DNA from: Emticicia sp051209875
Lineage (GTDB): Bacteria; Bacteroidota; Bacteroidia; Cytophagales; Spirosomataceae
Direction: 5' to 3'
Assembly: GCF_051209875.1 (NCBI RefSeq)
Contig: NZ_JBNTQY010000001.1
Coordinates: 4,898,001-4,962,000, forward strand
DNA: 64,000 nucleotides
The position numbers and the translations under genes are program-made. Under the pieces are notes generated by a model. That model saw only the letters and a program-made list of their open reading frames with translations, was not told the origin of the DNA and ran no database searches. Positions 18,547 to 27,191 of the stretch are shown here, piece after piece (position 1 is the stretch's first letter; each line of letters starts with the position of its first letter).

Positions 18547-18559
18547 AAAAATAAGTTAT

Positions 18560-18592
18560 TAGGCTAAACCACAAGTTTAGCCTATTTTTTTT
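18560..18592 (+). terminator. Intrinsic terminator after hemD
   Basis: TAGGCTAAAC pairs with GTTTAGCCTA around CACAA and is followed by a run of eight T. Confidence 0.9.
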
Positions 18593-18707
18593 CGTTATGG
18601 TGGTATGAAATCGAATAATTGTTTAAATTGCCCGTACAAAACGGAGAAGTGGCATTTAATGCTATCAACCGTCGCCCATTGACCTTAGACTATTTTCATT
18701 GCCCATT

Positions 18708-19649
18708 ATGAGAAAAATTTATTATATCATTGTATTGTTCGCCTCTTTCAAGGTTTCTGCCCAACAAGATGCCCAGTTTAGCCACTATATTTTCAATCAA
18801 TTATTTGTCAACCCGGCTACAGCAGGTTCAGAGAATGTCACTCGTTTCCAAGCCATTTATCGAACCCAATACTTGGGCTACCAAAGCACTTTTGATGACG
18901 GTGGAGCTCCAGTTTCACAAGTAATTTCTGCCAATATCCCACTGAAAATGATTAAAAGTGGTGTCGGTATTACTTTTGTTAATGATAAAATAGGAGCAAG
19001 TACCCAAAAGGATATGAAACTTTCTTATGCCTATCACCTGCCCGTTGGTGGAAGCCAATTAGCTTTAGGTGTAAGTGGAGGTTTATTCACAAGAGGAATT
19101 GATTATAGCCGTTTAAGAGCAAGAGATGAAAACGACCCACTTTTGGCCACAGGGAGAGTGAGCCAATCTGCATTGGATTTAGGTGCGGGGGCTTATCTTT
19201 ATAATTCAGGCTATTCAATTGGACTTTCAATGAATCATATCAATGAACCTACTTTTGGATTAGGCTCAAAAAATGCCACTAATACACTCAAAAGAAGTGC
19301 TTACTTGACAGGAAGTATGCTTTTAGGCGTTTCTTACATGATTGACATTAGCCCGATGCTAATCATTAAATCAGATTTAAGTACTTTTTCAGCAGAAGCG
19401 GGTGCAATGGCAACTTATGATAATACCTATTGGCTTGGGGCGAGTTATCGTACGGGTGATGCAGTTTCGGCACTGTTAGGGGCAAATCTAATGAATGGAC
19501 ACTTACGAGTAGGTTATGCCATAGATATTGTGATGGGAGGAGCAAATGCTAAAAGTGCTACATCACACGAAATATTATTAAGTTATGCTTTAGCTGCCTT
19601 ACGAGCAGGTAAAAAATCAATTGTCAGAACACCAAGATATAGATATTAA
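18708..19649 (+). CDS. PorP/SprF-family T9SS outer membrane protein
   Basis: Start taken at ATG 18708 (MRKIYYIIVLFASFKVSAQQDAQFSHY), giving 313 residues; the upstream TTG only adds three residues. Signal peptide, then QFSHYIFNQLFVNPATAGS, the signature of the PorP/SprF family, followed by a predicted beta-barrel with alternating strands. In T9SS these proteins bind PorE/SprE-type or SprB-type partners and anchor secreted adhesins at the surface. The position directly before gldKLMN is the usual one in Cytophagales. The gene-specific partner cannot be told from sequence alone. Confidence 0.9.
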   Translation: MRKIYYIIVLFASFKVSAQQDAQFSHYIFNQLFVNPATAGSENVTRFQAIYRTQYLGYQSTFDDGGAPVSQVISANIPLKMIKSGVGITFVNDKIGASTQKDMKLSYAYHLPVGGSQLALGVSGGLFTRGIDYSRLRARDENDPLLATGRVSQSALDLGAGAYLYNSGYSIGLSMNHINEPTFGLGSKNATNTLKRSAYLTGSMLLGVSYMIDISPMLIIKSDLSTFSAEAGAMATYDNTYWLGASYRTGDAVSALLGANLMNGHLRVGYAIDIVMGGANAKSATSHEILLSYALAALRAGKKSIVRTPRYRY

Positions 19650-19732
19650 TAAAGGTGAATGATAAATTGTAAATAATGAATTCATGTTTATTATTCAATA
19701 TTCTCAATTTATCATCGAATTTGGTATCCTTT

Positions 19733-19826
19733 GGCACAATTTGTGCCGTTTAATAATAAATAGCTCTTTATCCCACCCTTTTTTACGCAATTTATTGAAA
19801 CATTGGATTTTCTGCGAAAATCCAAT
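19733..19826. other. Two perfect inverted repeats in the porP-gldK spacer
   Basis: GGCACAA-T-TTGTGCC at 19733-19747 and TTGGATTTTC-TGC-GAAAATCCAA at 19804-19826 lie in the 379-bp spacer between porP and gldK. Neither has a T-tract, so they are more like protein-binding sites or transcript-end structures than clean terminators. Nothing else is seen in the spacer except the promoter element at 19929. Confidence 0.55.
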
Positions 19827-19928
19827 AAGTTAAGAACCATAATGTTTATAAATGACATTCTTCTACTTATTTTGGCTTAATAATTGCTTTATCACTTGAG
19901 AGTTCTCGGAAAAACTTAATTTTTTTCA

Positions 19929-19936
19929 TAACTTTG
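19929..19936 (+). promoter_or_regulatory. Candidate -7 element TAACTTTG for the gld operon
   Basis: TAACTTTG is an exact TAnnTTTG match 93 bases before the gldK start. No convincing -33 TTG is present at the standard distance, so confidence is modest. Confidence 0.45.
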
Positions 19937-20028
19937 TAGGCTAATGCAATATTATTTTCCTTAGTCACGTTTCTATAATAACGAAATTTAGTACCCAAAA
20001 AAAATAGATAACCAACTTGTTTTCAGCT

Positions 20029-21129
20029 ATGAACAAGAAAATGTTAAAGACCTTTTTGAAAAGTCTCTTAGTGATTGCCCCAGTCCTGATGATGCAAAGT
20101 TGCGGTTCTTCAAGTAAGAATCCTTTGGGCAAAATGTTTGGAGGGAAGAAAAGCAGCAAAGACGGCGGCGGTAAAGAAGTCGGCATGGACGGTGTCCGTG
20201 ACGGTGAAATCATTGCTACTTCCCGCAAAGGCTACAAACAAACTGCTCCGCATGGAATGGTATTGATTCCGTCTGGTTCATTAATGATGGGTCAGGCTGA
20301 TGAAGATGTGATGTCGGCTCGAATTTCGATGAACAAACGTGTAACTATTGTTCCATTCTATATGGATGATACTGAAGTTACCAACCACGAGTACCGTCAG
20401 TTTGTTAATTCAATGACAACTGACTCTGTTTCGGTACTAGGTGAAGAATTTATCATGTCCACACTTTATCCAGACACAGCCGTTTGGAGCAAAGATTTTA
20501 CTTATCATAATGGCGACCAGATGACAGAATATTATTTCTCATCTCCAGCTTTTGATACGTATCCTGTAGTGGGCGTAAGTTGGGATGCAGCCGTATATTT
20601 TTGTAAATGGCGTACTAAACTTTTCAATGATTATCGTTCACAACACAGCATGTTCAAATCACCTCGTTATCGTTTGCCTTCTGAGGCTGAATGGGAATGG
20701 GCTGCACGTGGTGGCAAAGAAGGAGCTAAATATCCTTGGGGAAATCCTTACGTTGCCAATGGAAAAGGGTGTTTCTTAGCAAACTTCAAACCTTATCGTG
20801 GAAATTACCGAGCTGATGGCTATCCTTATACTGCTCCATCGAATGCCTTTAATCCAAATGATTATGGTTTGTATAATATGGCAGGAAATGTGGCTGAATG
20901 GTGCCAAGACGCTTATGCAGAATCGTATATGCCAGTTACATGGGATTTAAATCCTGTCTATAATGACGAAAATGAACCACGTAAAATTATTAAAGGCGGT
21001 TCGTGGAAAGATGTAGCCTACTTCCTTGAAACAGGTACTCGAACTTACGAATTCCGCAACGAACGCCGCTCTTACATTGGCTTCCGTTGTGTCATGGATC
21101 GTTTGGGTAGCGTTCCTGGTAGAGAATAA
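20029..21129 (+). CDS. gldK: Gliding motility/T9SS lipoprotein GldK
   Basis: Start at ATG 20029 (366 residues), which gives a lipoprotein signal with lipobox MMQSC (Cys25). After a Gly/Lys-rich linker comes the formylglycine-generating-enzyme/sulfatase-modifying fold (MVLIPSGSLMMGQAD, DDTEVTNHEYRQFV, YRLPSEAEWEWAARGG, GLYNMAGNVAEWCQDAY, GGSWKD, RSYIGFRCV), the GldK/PorK hallmark. GldK forms the periplasmic ring of the T9SS with GldN on the outer membrane. It is first of four same-strand genes; a long hairpin separates it from gldL. Confidence 0.96.
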   Translation: MNKKMLKTFLKSLLVIAPVLMMQSCGSSSKNPLGKMFGGKKSSKDGGGKEVGMDGVRDGEIIATSRKGYKQTAPHGMVLIPSGSLMMGQADEDVMSARISMNKRVTIVPFYMDDTEVTNHEYRQFVNSMTTDSVSVLGEEFIMSTLYPDTAVWSKDFTYHNGDQMTEYYFSSPAFDTYPVVGVSWDAAVYFCKWRTKLFNDYRSQHSMFKSPRYRLPSEAEWEWAARGGKEGAKYPWGNPYVANGKGCFLANFKPYRGNYRADGYPYTAPSNAFNPNDYGLYNMAGNVAEWCQDAYAESYMPVTWDLNPVYNDENEPRKIIKGGSWKDVAYFLETGTRTYEFRNERRSYIGFRCVMDRLGSVPGRE

Positions 21130-21139
21130 AACAACATGG

Positions 21140-21197
21140 ATTGCGAAGTAAAAACATTTGATATTCAATTAGGAATATCTTCTTTTTACTTCGCAAT
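21140..21197 (+). other. Long two-part hairpin between gldK and gldL
   Basis: ATTGCGAAGTAAAAA at 21140-21154 is repeated inverted without mismatch at 21183-21197. Inside its loop, GATATTC (21160-21166) and GAATATC (21173-21179) form a second perfect stem. It lies 10 bases after the gldK stop. Partial termination or protection of the gldK transcript end would adjust GldK relative to GldLMN. Confidence 0.75.
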
Positions 21198-21347
21198 TCT
21201 TATGTTAAAAATAATAGATGCTCAGCTATTAGCATTTAGCTCTTAGTTATAAGCAAAAAACTAATAGTTCAATTGCTATTTAGTTGAAAGTAAACAAAAC
21301 AAATTCCCTTAAAATTAAAGCATAATTCTTAAAACTCTTTTAAACAC

Positions 21348-22160
21348 ATGGCAGCAAATAACAACGGCACAAGTTTATTCTGGGACAAAATCATTCCGTT
21401 TTTTTATGGTGCAGGAGCATCAGTAGTAATTTTAGGAGCATTAGGTAAAATCATGCACTACGATTGGGCAAACTTTATGTTACCAATTGGTTTAGGTACT
21501 GAGGCAGCTATCTTCTTAATATATGCTTTTCAATCATTCCTACGCCCAAGTGCTGAATACCAATGGGAAAAAGTATATCCAGAATTAGCCGATGATTTTC
21601 AAGGTGAACTTCCAAAAAGAAGCGTTTCGACTCAAGGAGCAGGATTAACTGCCAAAATGGACGATATGCTCGCTAATGCTAAAATCACCCCTGATATTTT
21701 TGATGGTCTGAAAACAGGTATTCAGAGCTTAACTGGACAGGTCTCTAAAATGGCAGATTTATCAGATGCAACTGTGGCTACCAGTGAATACGCCAAAAAT
21801 GTAAAAACTGCTTCTGGCCAAGTTGTAGCAATGAATACAGCTTATGGTACTGCAGTTACAGCAATGAATAGCATGGCTGATGCTACTAAAGACGCCCAAG
21901 AATATCGTTCACAATTCAGCAAAATCACACAAAATATGGGTGCATTGAACGCAGTTTATGAATTGGAACTACAAGATACTAACAAACACTTGAAAGCTAT
22001 GAATGCTTTTTATGGCAATTTGACTACTGCTATGCAAGATATGTCTGATGCTTCAAAAGAAGCTCAACAATTCAAGTCTGAAATGTCAAAATTGACAAAT
22101 AACCTTACATCATTGAACAATGTTTACGGAAGTATGTTGTCGGCAATGAAAGGAAACTAA
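21348..22160 (+). CDS. gldL: T9SS inner-membrane motor protein GldL
   Basis: 270 residues. Two N-terminal membrane helices (about 15-36 and 43-65) carry the conserved LGKIMHYDWAN and GLGTEAAIFLIYAF segments, including the membrane Glu of the proton channel. A cytoplasmic coiled-coil tail with repeated MNxxYGxxxxAM motifs follows. GldL pentamers surround a GldM dimer and use the proton motive force to drive secretion and gliding. Confidence 0.97.
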   Translation: MAANNNGTSLFWDKIIPFFYGAGASVVILGALGKIMHYDWANFMLPIGLGTEAAIFLIYAFQSFLRPSAEYQWEKVYPELADDFQGELPKRSVSTQGAGLTAKMDDMLANAKITPDIFDGLKTGIQSLTGQVSKMADLSDATVATSEYAKNVKTASGQVVAMNTAYGTAVTAMNSMADATKDAQEYRSQFSKITQNMGALNAVYELELQDTNKHLKAMNAFYGNLTTAMQDMSDASKEAQQFKSEMSKLTNNLTSLNNVYGSMLSAMKGN

Positions 22161-22279
22161 CAATAGTTGTGAGTTCTGAATTATTATGAGTGAGTAGTAT
22201 TATTCTACTTCTTCTTATATCTTAAAACTCTATTTATAATTTAAAAAAATATTTACTAACCGTATAATAAAACAAGTAT

Positions 22280-23872
22280 ATGGCAGGTGGAAAAGAGTCG
22301 CCACGTCAGAAGATGATCAACATGATGTATCTCGTTCTGACGGCAATGTTAGCACTTCAAGTAAGTAATGCCCTTTTGCAAAAGTTTCAACTATTAAATA
22401 ATAGTCTGGAAAGAGCAAATAGTGCAGCTAATAATAATAATGAAAAATCAGTAGGTGCGATTAAAAAGGAAATTGAGAAACCTGGAGGTGAAAAATATGC
22501 AGATGTTCTACGTCAAGCGGCTGAAGTAAGAAAAATTACTGCTGAAATGGATAATTATATTGCTGGTTTGAAGCAAGAAATTGTCAATGCGGGTGGTGGA
22601 CTTGATGCTGAAACTGGTGGCGTAAAAAACCCATCTGAAGAAGAAAAAGTTGCAGTATTGATGGTAGGCTCGGCCAATAATGGCAAAGGCTATGAATTGA
22701 AGAAAAAATTAAATGATTTTGCCGTTCAATTACAGAAATTTGCTGCTCCAAATACCAAATTCCCAGAATTAGCTGTTGACGCATCTCAAGATCCTGCATT
22801 GGCAAAAACTGATGATATTACACGTAATAAAGACTTCTCGGAGTTATATTTTGCACAAACACCAGTCCCTGCCGCACTGGCAGTTTTAAGTCAAAAACAA
22901 TCAGAAGTGCGTCGTTTAGAGGGTGATGTTTTAGATTATTTAGCAAGCCAAGTAGGTATCAAAGAAATTAAATTTGATGAGATTTTTGCTGTTGTTATTC
23001 CTGACTCACGCTCAGTTGTAGCTGGACAAAAATACCATGCAGAAGTAGCCATTGGAGCCTACTCAAAATCTATTACTCCTCGAATCAGCATCAACGGTTC
23101 TGCTTTACCAGTAAAAGATGGTAAAGGAATTTACGAAATTACTGCTTCGGGTGGTGAATTTGACAAAAATGGCCAATTGAAGCGTTCATACAAAGCGGTA
23201 GTTGCTTACCCTTCTCCTGATGGAAGTATGAAATCAGTTGAAAAAGAAGAAGTTTATACTGTCTTGAAGCCTTCAGTACAAATTGAAACAGCTTCAATGC
23301 CAGCTTTATACTTTAAATGTGCCAACCGTTTGGTAACTTATTCACCTGGTTTGGGTGGTTTGTATAGCCCATCATTTAGTGGTACAGGTGCTGAATTTAT
23401 TCCTGGGGGAAGCGGAAAAGTAACGATTGTACCAAATTCAGCCAAAGCATCAATGAACGTTGTAAATGCAGGAATTACTTTACAAACATTCAATTTCCCA
23501 GTTCGTCGTGTACCTAAACCAACCATCAAAATGTTTGGAAATGGCTCTCCAATTGATGAAAGAAGAGGTGCTTCTGCGAATGGTTTAAGAACATTAAGAG
23601 CTGGTGCAATCGCTGATGAATCATTTAAGGCTACAAACCCTGAAGATGCTCAATTCCGTGTAGCTGAGTTTGAAGTAAACTTGGCTCGTGGTTCAAGAAA
23701 AGTAGGTGGTGGAAGCTATAATGGCGATGCAAATATTTCAAACCTCGCACAACAAGCACAAGCGGGCGACCGTTATGTAATTATAATAAAAAGAGTAGAA
23801 CGTAAGAACTTTAAGGGAGAAGTAGAATCAGTTGATGTTGGTGATTTGATTTTTACAATTCCGTTGAATTAA
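22280..23872 (+). CDS. gldM: T9SS/gliding motor protein GldM
   Basis: 530 residues. KESPRQKMINMMYLVLTAMLALQVSNALLQKF is the conserved N-terminus with the single inner-membrane helix; a helical periplasmic region follows, then beta-rich D2-D4 domains (VVIPDSRSVVAGQKYHAEVAIG..., ANRLVTYSPGLGGLYSP). GldM spans the periplasm and connects the GldL motor with the GldK/N ring. Spacing to gldL (119 bp) and gldN (23 bp) fits an operon. Confidence 0.97.
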   Translation: MAGGKESPRQKMINMMYLVLTAMLALQVSNALLQKFQLLNNSLERANSAANNNNEKSVGAIKKEIEKPGGEKYADVLRQAAEVRKITAEMDNYIAGLKQEIVNAGGGLDAETGGVKNPSEEEKVAVLMVGSANNGKGYELKKKLNDFAVQLQKFAAPNTKFPELAVDASQDPALAKTDDITRNKDFSELYFAQTPVPAALAVLSQKQSEVRRLEGDVLDYLASQVGIKEIKFDEIFAVVIPDSRSVVAGQKYHAEVAIGAYSKSITPRISINGSALPVKDGKGIYEITASGGEFDKNGQLKRSYKAVVAYPSPDGSMKSVEKEEVYTVLKPSVQIETASMPALYFKCANRLVTYSPGLGGLYSPSFSGTGAEFIPGGSGKVTIVPNSAKASMNVVNAGITLQTFNFPVRRVPKPTIKMFGNGSPIDERRGASANGLRTLRAGAIADESFKATNPEDAQFRVAEFEVNLARGSRKVGGGSYNGDANISNLAQQAQAGDRYVIIIKRVERKNFKGEVESVDVGDLIFTIPLN

Positions 23873-23895
23873 TACTTTAAATAATTGTCAGAATT

Positions 23896-24774
23896 ATGAA
23901 GAAATTACAAGGCATGGCTTTTGGTATCTCATTGATAATCAGCCAGTTTGCAGTAGGTCAAGAGAAATCAAATAACTATTTGAATCCGCTATCGCTTCGC
24001 CCAATACATGAAGAAAATGTCATGTATAAAACAACACTATGGCGAAGAATTGACTTGAAAGAAAAGCAAAATCAACCGCTTTTTGCCAAAGGGGCTGAAA
24101 TCACAAAGCATTTGATTGACGCTGTAAAAGCTGGCTTAATTGTAGCCTATGCTAATGACTCCTTGACACAACAGTTGACTTTAGACCAATTCAATGAACG
24201 CCTTTTGATGAAAATGGAAGGTGGTGGATTATCACAAGAAGAAAAAGCTGCAGGCTTTTCGACTGGTGGTGATGATGGTTGGGGAGGTGATAATGGTGGT
24301 GCAAAAACTACCGCTGGAACTGCTGCACCAACCGCTACTGAAACAATGGCTGCTGATGGTGTCGAGATATTTGCTTCACAACTGACAACTTTAGAGTTGA
24401 AAGAAGACTGGGTTTTTGATAAACAACGTTCACGTCAATATTTTGATATTTTGACAATGACATTAATTGTGCCAGCTGACCAAACACAACTTGGTTTTGA
24501 CCGTCCAATTGCTACATTTAAGTACAAAGAATTAGAGCGTTATTTCCGTAGCAACCCTAAGTGTATTTGGTATAATGCTGCTAACGTAGCTCAACATAAA
24601 AACTTAGCTGACGCTTTCGAGTTACGTCTATTCCACGGAAAAATTATCAAGAAATCGAATGCTTTAGACAAATTCTTGGATGATATTTACAAATCGCCAC
24701 GTGAAGGTATGTTGAAGTCTGAACAATTAGAGCATGAATTGATGGAGTTTGAACACAACTTGTGGGAGTATTAA
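23896..24774 (+). CDS. gldN: T9SS/gliding protein GldN
   Basis: 292 residues with a signal peptide (MKKLQGMAFGISLIISQFAVGQ). The typical NPLSLRPIHEENVMYKTTLWRRIDLKEKQN start and the C-terminal KEDWVFDKQRSRQYFDILTMTLIVP region are those of GldN/PorN. A Gly/Thr/Ala-rich linker lies at about 120-155. It is the periplasmic partner of GldK in the ring under the outer membrane. It is the last gene of the operon, closed by a terminator at 24851. Confidence 0.96.
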   Translation: MKKLQGMAFGISLIISQFAVGQEKSNNYLNPLSLRPIHEENVMYKTTLWRRIDLKEKQNQPLFAKGAEITKHLIDAVKAGLIVAYANDSLTQQLTLDQFNERLLMKMEGGGLSQEEKAAGFSTGGDDGWGGDNGGAKTTAGTAAPTATETMAADGVEIFASQLTTLELKEDWVFDKQRSRQYFDILTMTLIVPADQTQLGFDRPIATFKYKELERYFRSNPKCIWYNAANVAQHKNLADAFELRLFHGKIIKKSNALDKFLDDIYKSPREGMLKSEQLEHELMEFEHNLWEY

Positions 24775-24850
24775 GATATGAATAATTGATACGGGGTAGC
24801 CCGAGCGATGTAAAATTGATAATTGAATTTTACTTTTATCTAAAAATAAG

Positions 24851-24880
24851 AAAGAGAAGTCGTAAGGCTTCTCTTTTTTT
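24851..24880 (+). terminator. Intrinsic terminator of the gldKLMN operon
   Basis: AAAGAGAAG pairs with CTTCTCTTT and runs into a T-tract. The remaining spacer up to 25136 shows no gene. Confidence 0.88.
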
Positions 24881-25136
24881 GTTTTCAAATTCTCTAAAAG
24901 TCGGCAAATTTTCTTGAAGTGAGAAATAATGAATAGCTTAATTTCAGTTCATCCATTAAAAATGGCACTTCACTCCAGTATTAACACACTTTAACTTTTT
25001 TTAACTGAAAATATCTGACAGAAAGTGCAACTTTGTATCATCATTTTGCATCTTATTAGTAATACAATTTATTTCAACCGCTTATCACAATTATTTGCCA
25101 TTTATCCAAATATTTAAAAATAAAAGGTACTATGTA

Positions 25137-25168
25137 TTGCATAATACTAAAGAAAACACATATCTTTG
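25137..25168 (+). promoter_or_regulatory. Candidate promoter of the small secreted protein gene
   Basis: TTG at 25137-25139 and TATCTTTG at 25161-25168 (exact TAnnTTTG) are spaced 21 bases apart, two more than the usual 19. The leader would be about 40-45 bases to the ATG at 25216. Confidence 0.45.
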
Positions 25169-25215
25169 TATTGTCAATCAGAAAAATGATTAACACACCG
25201 CAAAACAACGACATC

Positions 25216-25575
25216 ATGAAAAAGCTATTATTACTTCTTACAATTACATTGTTTAGCCTAAGTTCAATGGCAATGGGTTTTCCACAAAGCACCTATAGTC
25301 AGCAACGTGCTTTGAATAAAAGCTCGAAAAAAATTGAAATCAAAACATCACTACAAAAACTAGAAGTAGGTATCAAAGATACATTAGCAAACTTAAAAGA
25401 GGAAGAAGAAAGTACACAAAAATCATTCGTTGAAATGGTTGTAAATTATGTTGTACATTTTTTCGCAGAAAAAGTATTTGAACAAAAAACTGTTAGCTTT
25501 AAATGCTTTGAAAAGCACGAATTAGCTTCTTTAGCTATAAAAAAAGATTTTGAGTATTATTATTTAGTTGGATAA
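25216..25575 (+). CDS. Small secreted protein of unknown function
   Basis: The ATG at 25216 gives a 119-residue protein with a signal peptide (MKKLLLLLTITLFSLSSMAMG); the longer frame from 25132 would overlap the promoter element. The mature part is mostly charged helix (KKIEIKTSLQKLEVGIKDTLANLKEEEE) ending in an aromatic tail. I do not recognise a family. It has its own promoter and a strong terminator, so it is a single-gene unit. Confidence 0.65.
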   Translation: MKKLLLLLTITLFSLSSMAMGFPQSTYSQQRALNKSSKKIEIKTSLQKLEVGIKDTLANLKEEEESTQKSFVEMVVNYVVHFFAEKVFEQKTVSFKCFEKHELASLAIKKDFEYYYLVG

Positions 25576-25636
25576 AAAAGAGTCGGAAACGACAAAGTTT
25601 TATAAATTTATATACGGTTTAGTTAGGGTTTAGACA

Positions 25637-25665
25637 AAAGGCGTGGTTCGATGAACCACGCCTTT
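25637..25665. terminator. Bidirectional intrinsic terminator
   Basis: AAAGGCGTGGTTC and GAACCACGCCTTT form a 13-bp perfect stem with loop GAT. It lies between the small secreted protein gene and the convergent glyA. Confidence 0.9.
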
Positions 25666-25727
25666 CTTATTTTGAAGTGTGGCACGACTTGATTAAATCA
25701 CTAGTCGTGCCACCTTTATTTTAAAAC

Positions 25728-27020
25728 TTACAATTGAAACAAAGGATATTGCTTCATCCAAGAGTTAATTTCTGTTTTCACATTTGCGATAGTTGTAGCA
25801 TTATCATAGTTCATCAACACATCATCAATCAAATCAACAATTCTAACCATATCCGCTTCAACCAAACCACGAGTGGTCATGGCAGCAGTTCCAACACGCA
25901 TACCTGAGGTAGTCATGGCCGATTTATCATCGAAAGGAACCATATTCTTATTTACTGTAATATCTGCCTGAATCAATGAATTTTCAGCGATTTTACCAGT
26001 TAAGTTTTTAGGACGTAAATCAATCAACATCAAGTGATTATCAGTTCCTCCAGAAATAACTTTATAGCCACGATTCATGAATTCTTGAGCCATTACTTTG
26101 GCATTTTTCTGAACCTGCACTTGATAATTATAAAAATTATCAGTTAAAGCTTCTCCAAAAGCAATTGCCTTTGCAGCAATGATATGCTCCAACGGGCCAC
26201 CCTGTGTTCCTGGGAAAACTCCAGAATCAAGCAAAGAAGACATCATTCTTACTTCGCCTTTAGGAGTAGTGATACCGAAAGGATTTGGAAAATCATTACG
26301 AAGCATAATTACACCACCACGAGTTCCACGGAGCGTTTTATGGGTAGTTGTAGTAACGATGTGGCAATGATCAAATGGATCATTTAAAAGCCCTTTTGCT
26401 ACCAAACCTGCTGGGTGAGAAATATCAGCTAAAAGCAATGCCCCAATTGAGTCAGCAATTTGACGAAGGCGAGCATAATCCCAATCACGAGAATAAGCAG
26501 ATGCTCCACAAATAATCAATTTTGGACGCTCTTTGTGAGCAGTTTCTTCAACTTTATTCCAATCAATTAAACCAGTTTCTTGCTCAACACCATAGAAGAA
26601 TGGTTGGAAGTATTTTCCAGAAATATTTACAGGAGAACCATGCGAAAGGTGTCCACCATGCGAAAGATTAAATCCTAAAATTTTATCACCAGGCTGAAGG
26701 CAAGCCAAAAATACAGCCATATTTGCCTGAGCTCCTGAGTGTGGCTGTACGTTTGCCCAAGAAAGATTGAACAAAGTCTTTAGGCGGTCGATAGCGATTT
26801 GCTCAATTTGGTCAACAACTTCACAACCGCCATAATAACGTTTGCCAGGAAGACCTTCGGCGTATTTATTTGTCAAAACACTACCTGCCGCTTCCATCAC
26901 CTGAGGTGATACGAAGTTTTCAGAGGCAATCAATTCGATGCCGTGTAATTGGCGATTGTTTTCTTTCGTGATTAAATCAAAAATTTGAGTGTCACGAATG
27001 ATGGAAGTTTCTACAGACAT
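25728..27020 (-). CDS. glyA: Serine hydroxymethyltransferase
   Basis: 430 residues. IELIASENFVSPQVMEAAGSVLTNKYAEG is the family N-terminus, and the pyridoxal-phosphate lysine lies in TTTTHKTLRGTRGG. The enzyme interconverts serine and glycine and feeds one-carbon units to tetrahydrofolate. Full length; it appears to be transcribed alone from a TAATTTTG-type promoter upstream. Confidence 0.97.
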   Translation of the reverse strand: MSVETSIIRDTQIFDLITKENNRQLHGIELIASENFVSPQVMEAAGSVLTNKYAEGLPGKRYYGGCEVVDQIEQIAIDRLKTLFNLSWANVQPHSGAQANMAVFLACLQPGDKILGFNLSHGGHLSHGSPVNISGKYFQPFFYGVEQETGLIDWNKVEETAHKERPKLIICGASAYSRDWDYARLRQIADSIGALLLADISHPAGLVAKGLLNDPFDHCHIVTTTTHKTLRGTRGGVIMLRNDFPNPFGITTPKGEVRMMSSLLDSGVFPGTQGGPLEHIIAAKAIAFGEALTDNFYNYQVQVQKNAKVMAQEFMNRGYKVISGGTDNHLMLIDLRPKNLTGKIAENSLIQADITVNKNMVPFDDKSAMTTSGMRVGTAAMTTRGLVEADMVRIVDLIDDVLMNYDNATTIANVKTEINSWMKQYPLFQL

Positions 27021-27096
27021 TTTCAGTTATCAGTTATCAGTAAACAGTTATCATTGTTTTACTTAGCTGTTTACTTTATCAATTAGAAATAAAAAA

Positions 27097-27104
27097 CAAA
27101 ATTA
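27097..27104 (-). promoter_or_regulatory. Candidate -7 element TAATTTTG for glyA
   Basis: On the minus strand TAATTTTG matches TAnnTTTG, about 77 bases before the glyA start. Between it and the gene lie several direct copies of a cagttatc-type word. Confidence 0.4.
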
Positions 27105-27191
27105 ACTGATAATTAGTAGAAGATGAATTTTTAGCAGAATAATATTTGGTTGACTTCGAATGATTAGCTATTTTCTTGATAAATTACTATT

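Noticed and set aside
24780..25130. tRNA or other structured RNA after gldN
   Set aside because: Only the operon terminator and AT-rich sequence are seen; no cloverleaf or known riboswitch motif.
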